Positions 11,102-22,083 of a stretch of DNA of 64,000 bases are shown here, piece after piece (position 1 is the stretch's first letter; each line of letters starts with the position of its first letter). Both the position numbers and the translations under genes were made by a program. The notes below the pieces were generated by a model. The model saw only the letters and a program-made list of their open reading frames with translations. It was not told where the DNA came from and searched no databases. Source of the DNA: Cannabis sativa (Eukaryota; Streptophyta; Magnoliopsida; Rosales; Cannabaceae). The stretch covers positions 11,777,850 through 11,841,849 of the forward strand of contig NC_083602.1 in assembly GCF_029168945.1 (NCBI RefSeq). The letters are read 5' to 3'.

Positions 11102-12670
11102 CTACACATCTGCAGTATATTTCATTAGTTGGGCAGTAGTACACGAAAATATTTTTTTCACAATATCTGCGAATATGACAACAGATAGACTCTTTGTATT
11201 GTCATCAAGTTCAACATATGCTATAGCACTGTAAAATGCATAATAAGATTGTTAGTATCTTTTTTTTTTTTTTAATTTTAACTTAATTTCAATAACATCA
11301 TAAGTTTTTTGTAATATACCGTGGTGTAGGAAATCCTTCTTGGTCGCATGTTGGCTTGTCACATATGATTTTTTCATTGCGATTATATAAATCTATTTTT
11401 TTTATGACATGCGTCACATGACATGTAATAAAAACTCTGGAGAGTATCAGTTATTTTTATTGTCGCCTCAATCCAAAAATATTTTTTCTACATCCAAATC
11501 AAATGGTCTTAATAATAGTAAGATATTGAAACAAAAGTTTTATAAAATAAATATTGTAGTAGTTTTTACCTCATTCAGTTGCAGATTTTTCGTCAACTCT
11601 GAAATTTGGATGTTAGTTACTATTTCGTGTAATCCAACAAAAGATTTTGGAGAAGATTCATATGTCAAGCAGTTTGCTATTGAGTTTTTAATTTCTGTTT
11701 CGTTACTCTTCGCCCTTAAAATTGAGTAAGTATGATAATTATTATAAATATAGTCTACAAAAATTTATTTTTTTTGTAAAATGTGTAGCTATAATAGTAT
11801 GTGTATTTGATTTTATGAGTATTACCATTCCTTCAGTGTTTCTGCCTCGGGGAGTTGAGGATTGATTTTGAAGGTACTCGTGTCGCGTGACGATAGAGAC
11901 AGCCCTAAATCAAAATGTATGTGTTAATTGAATTTTTGAATTTTCGCTTTTAAATATCAGTAGTTTAATTAATGCAATAACCTCTCTTGGTTTGAACAAT
12001 TAGTTTTGATCTCAATATTATGGGTCTGTCTTCGATTACTTCTGCTATTTGTAAGCATTCATCGTGGACTTTATGTCCCCACATCATCAAACATACTAAT
12101 TTGAAGCTACAACTTTGTAAAGAAATAAAAAAATGTATTGGCATAAATTTTATTAAATAGTATTTAATATATCGCAATAAAAATGAACACGAGGGTGTAT
12201 TTATAGTGGTAGTTAAATGTATAGTTTACCTTTCATCAATTAAGTATATCTCTTGAATTGTATGTGGTCCATAGGGAGTGTTGACTTCTTTTGGTGGGTT
12301 CATTTTGAGAGCAATAGCCAAAATATCTAATAAATTGAAATATTAAATAGTTAGTCAATGAGGAATATATATTTATGAAAATCAAATTGTAAATACCTAT
12401 TGGTTTGCTGAATTCTTTAGGTGTATGCAGGTCGCTAAACGGAATGAAATTATAGTTTGGTGCTGATATCTGGCTATATTCTGTTTGTATTTCTTCGATT
12501 TCTGTTCTTGAGTTCACTGTCCAAGTATATTTGTAGTCTCGCTTTTTATCGAAAGGCGGGGCTATTTTTTTTTTTTACATAGGCATTGTTGATGTAGTAA
12601 GTGTGGAACACTTTCAAAGTGTTTTCTCTAGCGTTAATTTCAGTGCCAAATATTACTGTAGCATATATGT
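11102..12670 (-). pseudogene. RPA1-like single-strand DNA-binding protein (Helitron-associated), six exons, frameshifted
   Basis: Minus-strand exons with GT/AG borders: about 12670-12397, 12106-11982, 11904-11826, 11714-11570, 11487-11320, 11228-11102. They encode, in order, KVFHTYYINNAYV and YKYTWTVNSRTEIEEI; RPIILRSKLIVQT; joined in phase to GLSLSSRDTSTFKINPQL; a linker; KYFWIEATIKI with a zinc-type CDACHKK; and a last OB-like piece ending CTTAQLMKYTADV and TAG. This is the arrangement of plant RPA70-like proteins, which autonomous plant Helitrons often encode. Frameshifts occur in the A-run at about 12566-12576 and after CDACHKKNRF, so no full protein can be made. I inferred the splice sites from frame and consensus; the first exon boundary is approximate. 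Confidence 0.75.
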
Positions 12671-12923
12671 AAATTTGAAACTAATGCATATGCCGAGCAC
12701 TTAGAATCCTTTGTTAGCTGTAAATTTTGTTGGGTTTTTTTCGCCATTGATATTAAAGTGATATTAAAGTGATGGAGAATAAGCAAAGAGAAAAATCTGA
12801 AGAAGAAGAGAAGTGGTGTAATATAATATAGAGAATGATTTGGAGAGAGCGAAATTGTTATCTGAATACTTAAAATATAAGAGAAAAAAACTTTAACAAC
12901 ATGCCGGCATCTATAATTTAGAG

Positions 12924-13726
12924 TAGGAATGGCAATTTGGGCTATTTTCGCGGGCCGGGCCGGGCCCCCGGCCCGACGGGGCGGCTTTGGCCCGATTACA
13001 TCGGGTTGTTATCGGGCTTCCGGCCCGGCCCGGCCCGGCCCGGTACATATTATTTCGGGTCGGGCCCGACCCGACCCGTTTTTTTTTTTTTTTTTTTTTT
13101 CTGCTTGTTTGTTTTCTTCTGCTTTTATTCTCTTTTCTAATCAGAACTACGTCGACATGGATGAGTACCCTGTCACCACAGAAATCCAGGTATATATATA
13201 TCTTTCTTCCTATTATTTATTATTTATATAGACGAGAAGTTTTTGTTATTATTTCTATTTTTATTAGTTGGTGTTTTTACAATTTGACTAGCACTTCGTT
13301 TCTTTTTCGTTTTTACTAACAAAACTGTTTTTTTTCTTTTTTTTTGAATCTTTTGGGCTTACATATATATTATAGACACAGAATACATAACATTATATAA
13401 GTTCAAGTAAATAAGTAGAGAAAAGTTAAAGCATCATCAGGTTTTCACTTTTAGTTTTTCCGTTTAATGTAACAAGCCTATTTAATTAAATTAACTACAG
13501 TATAATGATGGTGATTTTATTTCATTGTTATAATAAACTGATTTTTTTTAAAAAAAAAAAAAAAAGGAATACGGGTCGGGCTCAACCCGGCCCGATTATA
13601 TCGGGTCGGGCTTGGCCCGCAATACTGAATAAAAAAGTCGGGTCGGGCCGGGCCGGGCCAAAATACTATCGGGCCGGGCCGGGTTTATGGCGGGCCGGGC
13701 CGGGCCCGGCCCGATTGCCATTCCTA
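12924..13726. mobile_element. hAT-type non-autonomous element with GGGCC-rich ends, nested in Helitron 1
   Basis: Ends are TAGGAATGGCAAT and ATTGCCATTCCTA, flanked by a perfect 8-base duplication ATTTAGAG (12916-12923 and 13727-13734), the hAT signature. The ~130 bases inside each end are packed with GGCCCGG and CGGGCCGGGC blocks in opposite orientation, unlike the AT-rich middle. Open frames here are Gly/Pro/Arg artefacts of this repeat. No transposase. Confidence 0.85.
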
Positions 13727-14254
13727 ATTTAGAGAGTGAATTGGAGAGAGAAAAGTTGTCACCTGAATAAGAAGAAAAATCTTGATCACATCAAAATATG
13801 GTCAAATAGCAAATAAAATTCAGCATAATTTACACATATTCTATATAAACAAAAGATATAAAATAAAAAAAATATTATTCAGCAAAGTCTCTAAGCAAAA
13901 GGAGAAAGAGAAAATAAATTGAAAAGAGATCAAAAGAAAAATAAGATGCTATGATATAAATTATAATAAAAATGTGCAAATTCTAATAGGAAAAGGAATA
14001 CATTAATATAGTAAATGTACAACAGTAAAAACCCATTTTTTGAATTTAATGGGATTCAAAAACCCAATCGTATTGATATAGTAAATCCACCTTCAAGCCC
14101 CAACTACTCTCCTCTCCTGTTTGGCTCCACAGAAAATCCACCAAGAAACTGTGAGAAACTCTCTCTAACACACCAATCAAACCTACTCTTCTGCTCCATA
14201 TCTTAGATTGGAAAAACAAAACAAAATACATCATCAATTTCGCCAATTCACCAT

Positions 14255-14473
14255 GGTTGTATAAAGGCAGCCATTGGATACGCAGTCCTAACCTTTATGT
14301 GGATCTTATGTGCTTCCACTTTGGGTGCTGTAACTGCTGTTCTTTCCACCGCTTTTGGTGTTAATGGCCTCGTTCGGCCCTCTCTTTTCATCACTACCGT
14401 TCTTGTTTTCATTCTCGTCATTGTTTTTACCTTGTCGGTGACCTCCTTGGTAAGGGTGTTTGGGAAGAAGTAA
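14255..14473 (+). pseudogene. Membrane-protein fragment with two predicted helices, captured by Helitron 1
   Basis: An open frame of 72 codons ends in TAA at 14471-14473. It contains two long hydrophobic stretches (about TFMWILCASTLGAVTAV and SLFITTVLVFILVIVF) separated by a short polar loop and ends in VRVFGKK. There is no in-frame ATG at its start; the nearby ATG at 14253 is in another frame and stops at once. It ends just below the MPP-alpha fragment and on the opposite strand. I do not recognise the family. Confidence 0.45.
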
Positions 14474-14520
14474 CCTTGAACTCTATAATTAAGGCTGATG
14501 GCGAAACGACCGAAGTGCCC

Positions 14521-15224
14521 TCACCGAGAATTAAACTTGCAGCTCACAGATTCGTAGCTGGGAACATTAATAACTGGGCCAAGGAAAAACAAAATCATTT
14601 GTTAATATTCAGCGCTATCTAGCTAATCAGTAAATTTTAATACTATGTAATTCTTAAAAATAACAATTACCGTCCCCATATGATGCCATGGTTAGAGGCG
14701 AAGAAATAATCTTCTGGGCAATGTTCGTGATGTCCTTCAGAGTAATTTCGTCAACTTTCTTCAGGTTTCCTAACTGAGAAAATAAAAAATCATCTCAAGT
14801 TTACCTCTCTCCATATGTCAAAACTTGCCTACCGATATCTTCAGATGCAATCATCTGCAACAATTCAATAAGAAATAGATATGAATGATTGAATACTCAA
14901 CGTATCATATGCAGCCATAAATGAATATTCATCTCGATGATAAAATTATCAAACTATATGAAAATATGTCAAGATATGTATATATAAGAAATAATACTCT
15001 AGATTCCAGATTCATTAAAACTGCAGATTTTGTGGACTCTTTAGCACGATTAAGCTGCACTTGGGTAACTGAAATATAACAAGGAAAAGTAAGAAAGAGA
15101 ACCCAAGAAAATACACAAGAGGAAACAAGATTAAAGGGAAGGGAAAATAACCTTGTCCAGGTGTTGCAATTGAATGTAATTTTGCTACAGCAATATCAAC
15201 TGCTTTTGAGGCAAAATCAGATCC
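14521..15224 (-). pseudogene. C-terminal five exons of mitochondrial processing peptidase subunit alpha, captured by Helitron 1
   Basis: Minus-strand exons 15224-15152, 15068-14998, 14854-14805, 14773-14671 and 14573-14521 are bordered by AG and GT and encode GSDFASKAVDIAVAKLHSI, ATPGQ; TQVQLNRAKESTKSAVLMN; MIASEDIGRQVLTYGER; KVDEITLKDITNIAQKI(-like), SSPLTMASYGD; VINVPSYESVSCKF and a natural TGA at 14523-14521. These match the end of plant MPP-alpha, a matrix peptidase subunit also built into complex III. Only the last quarter of the protein is present; the N-terminal part with the substrate-binding loop is absent. Retained introns show capture at the DNA level, as expected for Helitrons. 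Confidence 0.8.
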
Positions 15225-15484
15225 CTACATCCGAATATTCAACATCTTCAGTCTTAGGAAAAAAGAAACAATAATGTAATCATTATTCTGGGCGCAAAAC
15301 TTACCTATATATTACTCGAATAATTAGCATCAAATATCAGTTCAAATATTAATGAAATTTATTTTATTATTTTATTATATATAAATAATATTTTATTATT
15401 TTATTAAATATAAATAAAAAATAACCCATGAATTTTTTATAAACCAAGAATTCAATTATATAGGCACACTTTATATAGAATAGA

Positions 15485-16922
15485 TATTTATAAAAATACT
15501 AATTTTATAATGAATAATTGGCAATTTACTGATTTTGTTCTTAAAATAAGCTTGTTAAAATTTATCTCTCAATTTTTATAATTATATAATTCTGTTTGGT
15601 TCCGTCCTATTATTTTAGTTAATTAGTTACGTATCTTATTAAATTAATTAACAACTTTACTTTCTAATTTTGATAACTATGTACCTAAAAATAAAAATAA
15701 AAAGTATTTAATATTTTTTTAGTAAAAATCTTAAAAAATTAATTTATACCTTAAAAAAATTATTTTGGATAATTAAAAAAAATTAATATTTTATAACTAA
15801 TAAAGCGATTTAAAAAATAATTTATTTTTTATTAAAAAATTATTTATGTATAAAAATATATATTGAAGAAATTCATTTATTGTAAACACCATTTATTCCA
15901 TTTAATTTCTAACTTTTTTTTTATTAAAATTTTAAATTTTACAGAAACAATAATTTTTTTTAAGTAAACAACATTTTTTCCATTTAATTTCTAATTTTTT
16001 TTAAATAATTTTATATTTTTATTGAATTTTTAAAATATAATTTTATAAATATAAATAAATTTAATTTTTTCTTCACAATATTTTAGTTTGTTTAAATTAT
16101 TTATTGAATTTTTAATAATTTTAATATAATTTTTTAAAATAAGTGTTTTTAAATATAATAAAATTTGAAAATATTTTTTTAAGAACAATTAAGATTTTTT
16201 AAGTAAATTTTTTATTTTTTTTAATTAATTTAATACTAATATTTTTATGGACAAATTTTGTATTGGTCAATATTTAGAATGTAAAATAATTAATTTGTTA
16301 ACGATAAAAAAAATTAAATATAAAAAAACCATAATTATACAATTGTTAAAGGGCATGGGAAAAGTTCATAACACAAAGCTAATTATTCTTTTGTAATTAA
16401 GGTCAAGTCAACATAGTACAACACCACACCGATTCTTTGCATATATGATGCAGGAAGCACTTGAGGAAAAGAAAACATTTCTTTATGGAACAAATCTATT
16501 TTACATCTCCAAATTTACTTACTGCTTTAAATATCCAACACATTATTTGTTTTAGATATCAGGCTGGCTGTTAATGTAGAATTAAACATATAAGTTTTTC
16601 ACAAAAAATTTCCATAACTAATCTTTTCCACAACCTTCTTCTCTAACATCAAGGCACCAAAATGATAATATCAAAAGTTCAAAACCTATTAATTAATGTT
16701 ATAAGACATGAACTCATAATATAATAAAACATTTAATTACAGACACCCTTCTTTAAACAGATAGGCATAAAAAGAAAATTTCAAAATGTCATTAACATCT
16801 AATTAATTTCCTATACTTAATCCCTAATGGGTACAAAAGTTGGCAAAGATGAGCACTAAAACATTTTCCTACATTCTTACTAATCATCAAGTCAAATCCC
16901 AACTCTTATATGTAATTTGAAT
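15485..16922. other. AT-rich intergenic DNA between Helitron 1 and the NOI gene
   Basis: Extremely A/T-rich with long T and A runs, no ORF or clear repeat ends. About 16520-16920 lies directly downstream of the NOI gene stop and should hold its 3' untranslated region and polyadenylation site; no unique signal stands out. Confidence 0.5.
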
Positions 16923-18425
16923 TCATGAATGGCAAGCAGGTACCAAGCATCTTGAAAATATTCCAAGCCTCCTCTTCTACAAAAATAATATAAACACAAT
17001 ATTAGATTTTAATAATTATGATCTATCCATGAAGTTAAGAAGCAAACTATAAGTATGAAACTTCCCAAGTTAAGGTCAAAAAGGGCTTTGAATTTAGTGG
17101 TTACAATATTATAAAATAATGTACATGTTTTCAAACTGGTTTTTGAAACTTGGTGCACACTACAAGACAATTTTTCAAGAACTAAATGATCACTATACAA
17201 TACTAAAATAATTTGGGATGGACAGGTGTTGATATAAAATGTCAAAATTAAATTCAAAGAATTATAATTATACTGAACGGGAGAAACAAATCAGTCAATA
17301 ATTTTTTCTTTTGATAAAGATAAGTTAATAAATTGATTCCAAGTCAAACAAAAATTTAATAAAGTAAAAGAAACAATCTCTTCCTCCATTAATTACAAAG
17401 CATCATCACATATTCACATGACACATTATGTGTGGTGGCTTACACTAAAGTTTTCATTTTCAATACAAACAAAAAAAATAAATAAATAACACAACATATA
17501 TCATACATCCCATTGGATGGAGTTGGTAAAAAAATCATTTCTATCTCATCATTTTTTAAGTTTTTTCAAAGGGTAGTTAATAATGTCAGACAATGGTAAA
17601 AACCCAAGAAAATGTTAGAACAAGTAAATGTAAAATAAAATAAGTAGAAGAAGAGAAAAGGGACCCACCCTCTTAGACGAGTGAAGGAGTTCAGGAGGGA
17701 TCTTGTATAGATCTTCATCAACTGGTTTTGGAAGCTTAGCTGGACGGCGTGGAACGGCGTCGTTTAGGTGGCCATGGTCGGCAGCTTTGTGAGGCTTTGA
17801 AGATGGCTTTCGTGGCTGATCAGTCACGTCACACACCTTAGATTGCTGCTGCTTTTTCTGCTCCTTAACATGTGGGTATCGCTTATCTCTAGTTCCTCTT
17901 CCCTAAAATTTTCCATTCACACTCATCATTAATCTCAATCACTTTAAAATATGTAAATCAATTTTAATTTTTCACCATTGATCGGTATTTGAAGTTTAAT
18001 CTTAGTTTATTAAATATAAAACGTTTGTAATAATTTCACTGTGTCTCATAAAATCAAAACCGTACCTTTCGAGGTTGGTGAGTTTGAGTTTGAGTAGCAG
18101 TGGCTGTGCGAGAACTGGGCTTCTGGGGATAATGGTCAACGAGGGCGTACAAGTCATGTGGTGTACGAGAGTGTACTGGATCACTATCACCAGAAGAAGA
18201 ACTGTACCTAATTAGACCGGCTTGTCTAGCACACTCAAAGTACTGAGTTATTGGCAAGTCGTTCGCGTAATCCCAGTCTCCAAATGTTGGTATTTGCCCG
18301 CTCTTTCTAATATAATCCTAAACAAAAGAACAAAAGTAGTGAACAAAACAAATAAAACCAAGGAACATTTACAACTTTGAGATAAAGGATCGAGTTTCAC
18401 TTACATGATGATGAGTTGTCTCCAT
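16923..18425 (-). CDS. NOI-domain (RIN4-type) protein, four exons
   Basis: This is the only intact host gene in view. Coding exons on the minus strand are 18425-18405, 18317-18066, 17902-17669 and 16976-16923, all with GT/AG introns in phase 0, giving 186 residues. The start ATG (METTHHH) is in the tiny first exon. Exon 2 opens DYIRKSGQIPTFGDWDY, the NOI motif (P-x-FG-x-WD) found in RIN4 and relatives that act at the plasma membrane in immune signalling. Exon 3 is basic and proline/lysine-rich with DEDLYKIPPELL. The last exon ends RCLVPACHS; the two cysteines could be acylated as in RIN4, which I infer. Function beyond the family is unknown. Helitron 1 ends about 1.4 kb downstream. Confidence 0.85.
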
Positions 18426-18495
18426 TTTCAGGGAAAAGAATAATTACCAAACTACACAAAACTGAAGAAGATATGAAAAGGGGTGTTATAACTTC

Positions 18496-18504
18496 TATAT
18501 ATAT
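18496..18504 (-). promoter_or_regulatory. Possible TATA box of the NOI gene
   Basis: On the minus strand the sequence CATATATATAGAAG lies about 75 bases before the ATG at 18425, a usual place for a plant TATA box with a short 5' leader. CT/GA-rich tracts follow further upstream (about 18610-18840). Confidence 0.4.
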
Positions 18505-20073
18505 GGATTAATAAAGGAGAAAGAAAGCTTGGGAAACTTCTGATGGAACTTTTTCAGCTTGGCGTGTGGGAGGGCGTGAATTATGGGGCAAGCTTTTGCA
18601 ATGAGATAAAACTATTTTTTTTTCTCTTTCTTTCTTTTCGAGAAGAGAGGGGTGCAAAAAGGTAAAAAGTTAAGCTTAACGAGCTACCTAGCTATATAGC
18701 TCTCTGGATATTCCTCCAAGAAGAAATAGAGAGAGAAAAAGATAAGAGGGAATTTAAGATTTTTTTACTAGATTTATAGTGTGCAGAGGGAACAGTACTG
18801 AAGAAAGACAGGGTCTTTGTTTAGTTTTTTTTTTTTTTTTTCTTTTGTGATTCAACTTTTGTTTTTGTAGAAAAGTAAAATAAAAAATAAAAAAGAAGAG
18901 GGGGTTGCTCTACTTTTTGGGGGTGGTATGGTGGTGGTTGATGATGTATCTAATCGGAAGCCATGCCTAATTAAAGAAAGGGTTTTTAATTTATTGGCTT
19001 CACGCGAGTATGAGTATGAGGCTGGCTGAGGCCAAGGCTGCTAACACCGACCCCCACCTAAATTCCAAGCATTCCCACACAATTATACCTTTTCTATTTA
19101 TTTTTTCAGATCTACAGTCAATCTCTTCACAATTGCCAATGCTAAATGTGGGCTTCAAATTATACAACCATACTCAAATGAAAGAGACCCTTTTTAAGAA
19201 ATAAATTATGTATATTAAAAGAAGTATTGAGTAAAGAGCTACCACTCAACTGTTGAACTAAAAATTCAAATAACTAATATTGACATTAATTAGTAATGTA
19301 TGGTCTACCTATTATCACTACATTGACTCAAGAAGTGTGTTTTGTGAGTGTATTCCCTTTTAAAATAATGGTTTGTTTGTTTTTCCATATATTCTCTTGT
19401 TTTTTTTCCACCAATCTTGCCAAACCCTATGTGCTAATCACTAAATCACTAAAAAGTCAAAAAAGCCACTCACATTTTCATTGTTATTATTATTATTTTA
19501 AGGGGGAAAAAAGCAGTCTTGGATCTTAGTCATTTACCCGGATCCGAAAATAATGGCCCGATTGAGTAAATTTCGAGGGGTCGGTCCCTTCAATAATAAT
19601 TATATTAGGCACAAAAACCATTGTTAAATCATGGATTGTGTCAAATGTCAATCACTATATGCGTACTACTACTAGCCAGTTAGACCATAGTTTTGCCCAA
19701 ACAAAGAACTCCTTTCGGCTAAAATTATAGAATTACTTAAAAGTCTCTCGAAGTTTGGTGATCATCAATATAGAGGCCCGTTCATATATATCCTGTTTTA
19801 GCACTAATTATATTACAGGGAGCATAGGCTTTTTTTAACGAGTGTTAGAGCTAAAACCTTTATTTTCTGCTCCAATAAATGAGATAAACCTTTTTCTATT
19901 TTAGCTAGCTGTTTGTTTACCAAAATGTAGCTACAAATTATGGGTAAAGTATTTTATAATTATTTTATACCTTTTACCTCTGTTTTTTTTAAAGAATTAA
20001 TTTTTTATTTTATTATTATTTTTTTAATATTTAATTAATAAAAATAAATATATAATACTTTTTTGGCTAATTA
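18505..20073. other. Upstream region of NOI gene and non-genic DNA
   Basis: Contains polypyrimidine/GA tracts at 18610-18900, then ordinary AT-rich DNA. No ORF of known family. Nothing I can identify as a mobile element between 19000 and 20070. Confidence 0.5.
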
Positions 20074-20180
20074 GAATTTTTACCCCTCGGACTTTGACAT
20101 GTACCAAATCATGCGCTCCTGAACTTCGAAGGTCGTTAGAAATGCCACCCAAACTATTAAGATTGTCTAATTTAAGGAAT
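20074..20180. repeat. Truncated copy of the 9583-type inverted-repeat element
   Basis: GGCTAATTAGAATTTTTACC followed by GACATGTACCAAATCATG and AACTATTAAGATTGTCTAAT matches the left half of the element at 9583-9986. The right half is missing. Confidence 0.6.
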
Positions 20181-20511
20181 GTTGTCTAATATAGGAATTT
20201 CGGCAGAGGTTTTGTAAGTAAAAATTGTTCACCTTTTATACATGAAAAATAGGGGTATTTATAAGCACATGTATGGAAGAGGGCATTCCCTTCACCCACC
20301 TAGGGTTTCTTATTCAGCATGTCTCATTAGCTAGACTTTACAGCTTGGCGATCTGACTGTTGGTAGATAGGAAACCTCCTCATTGTGTGGTGCATGACTA
20401 TTGCTATCCAACTCGCGGAGCTACGGACACGTGTCGCCCAAAAGTTTCACCTTCCAAAATTAGTGTATATACAAGCTGTTAGATAAGAAGGAGCTACAGA
20501 GCACGTACTCG
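20181..20511. other. Unassigned repeat-like flank of the gag-only gypsy element
   Basis: No ORF. Without the element inserted at 20512 this DNA would join 25807 onward (25807-26100), giving a single stretch that looks like part of an older retroelement LTR, but I see no paired end. Confidence 0.35.
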
Positions 20512-21952
20512 TGTTAGGCTATTTTTAGTCTACATTTTGGGTCACTTTTTATAGTTGTTTTCCTTCTTTGTTATTCTTTTTGGAATAGAATTACGCTTGT
20601 TTTCTTTGATTTCAGGTTTCACACTTGGAATATATTAATTGATCAAATTTCGGAAAATAACAAGCTATGGAATAGAGAAAATTCTGCAAGAAAATAAAGC
20701 TGAAACTTCAAGCTTAAATTCGACTATTTTCTTATCAGATTTTGGAAAAAGTCAAAACATAAAATTTTTAGATTTCTTTTTCTTCTTTCCAACGCATCTT
20801 GAATCAACTCATTTGGAGTTCGTATGTGAAAGTTATGCACATTTTACTGAAAGATGCTGAAGCTGTCAAATTTTGCTCCAGTAGTCGCGACCACCACTTT
20901 CCATGGTCGCGACCCTTTTTCATGGTCGCGACCATGGTCGCGACCCTTTTTCATGGTCGCGACCATGGTCGCGACTAGGAGCCAAACAGCGAGTTTTTTT
21001 TCGTATTTTGCCTATGGTCGCGACTAGACTTTATGTAGTCGCGACTAGGGGCGAAAAACGAGATTTTTGGGCAGTTTTTGACTTTTTCAAAGGTAGCAAC
21101 CCTAATTTCTATTTAAGGGGCTCGTGTTTTAGAAGGAAGGGAGGCAGAAATAAAAACCCTAGAGATGAAGAAGGAGGCAAAGGAAGCAATTGTGGCGATC
21201 CGGAATGCAATCACCAACTAGTTCTTTCTTAAACTCTTAGTTTCTATGTTAATTTCTGTTTTAGTTTTGATTATGGATGTTATTATGGATTTTATTGACT
21301 AAACTCCTATTTGGGGAGATGATGAATGTTGATTGAAATTATCTTTAGTTAATGATAATTGCTATTTCTCCTTTCTTGATTGTGAATTTATCCAAATTTG
21401 TGTTTAATTACATGTTTAAGATTGATCACCTTGTACATGCTTTATGATCCCAATTCAAAATCTGAAAAGTGAGAATTAGGAATGCTAAAATTGGATAAAC
21501 TAGGTTTTGATGTGAAACGAAAGTATTTGCATAGCCTTTGTGACATTTAGATTATTGCTTAATGCTGATTATATGTTAATCTATCCCAGAGATGATTAGA
21601 TAACATGTGATTTAGGACCTAAAAGATCTGAAAAGAGTTAGGTTAATTTTTATAATCTGTCATTCACATTGAGAAAGAGAATAGTAATTAGCATTAACAA
21701 TTGGGTAATTAAATCAACAAGATTCTTTTCCCTAAATATTCATCCATAATTAATTACATTTTTTTATTATTATTATCCTGCTTTTTAATTTTTAGTTATT
21801 TAATTATTCAACCTTATTATTGATTCTGCCAAATAGAAATAAGAGTTCAATTGATTGGTACTTAGCTACAGTCCTCGTGGGAACGATCTCACTTACCTGA
21901 GTATTACTTGTTAAAACGATACGTATACTTGCGTGTTGGATTTATCACAACA
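20512..21952 (+). repeat. 5' LTR of the gag-only gypsy element
   Basis: 1441 bases, TGTTAGGC...CACAACA. Contains a CpG-rich palindrome array (20882-21050) with eight TCGCGA sites. An open frame of about 100 codons across the array is a repeat artefact. The extra length over the 3' LTR is mostly one additional 31-base unit at 20921-20951. Confidence 0.93.
20882..21050. repeat. Palindromic GGTCGCGACC array in the 5' LTR
   Basis: Eight TCGCGA cores, four in the full palindrome GGTCGCGACC, several as ATGGTCGCGACCATGG. A 31-base unit is present twice here and once in the 3' LTR (24762-24895, six cores). The surrounding LTR is AT-rich, so the composition is locally strongly different. Confidence 0.9.
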
Positions 21953-21958
21953 AGTTTT

Positions 21959-21976
21959 TGGCGCCGTTGCCGGGGA
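21959..21976 (+). promoter_or_regulatory. Primer-binding site, tRNA-Asp type
   Basis: TGGCGCCGTTGCCGGGGA lies six bases after the 5' LTR end and is the exact complement expected for the 3' 18 bases of plant tRNA-Asp(GUC). It primes minus-strand DNA synthesis. Confidence 0.9.
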
Positions 21977-22083
21977 CTGTTTTAGTTAATATCAATATAG
22001 TTGAATTCTATTCTAATTTGGTTTCTTTTTATTTAAGTTTATAAATGTTTTATTGATGAGTTTGACCTGCAAGGTAAATCCAG

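Larger units (their letters stand above)
10490..15484 (-). mobile_element. Helitron 1, non-autonomous, carrying gene fragments
   Basis: Read on the minus strand it starts TCTATTCTATATAAAGTGTG (15484 downward) and ends with a GC-rich hairpin TACGTGCCTCGCACGTA followed by CTAG at 10493-10490. The flanking bases are A before TC and T after CTAG, the canonical Helitron A/T target. The same ends appear in the elements at 27129-28233 and 46044-57978. Cargo: an RPA1-like pseudogene, the 3' exons of a mitochondrial processing peptidase alpha gene, a membrane-protein fragment on the other strand and a nested hAT-type element. No Rep/helicase gene is seen, so it is non-autonomous. Confidence 0.88.

Noticed and set aside
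11409..11729. Plus-strand open frame of 106 codons in Helitron 1
   Set aside because: It lies opposite two RPA1-like exons and one intron on the minus strand and has no recognisable content.
12929..13319. Plus-strand open frames rich in Gly, Pro, Arg and Phe
   Set aside because: They are translations of GGGCC repeats and T-runs of the hAT-type element.
20882..21050. CRISPR-like spaced palindromes
   Set aside because: No unique spacers of constant length, located in both LTRs of a plant retrotransposon; not a CRISPR array.
20903..21232. Open frames across the LTR palindrome array (also 24677-25081)
   Set aside because: They are inside LTRs, vary with repeat unit number and show no protein family; repeat artefact.
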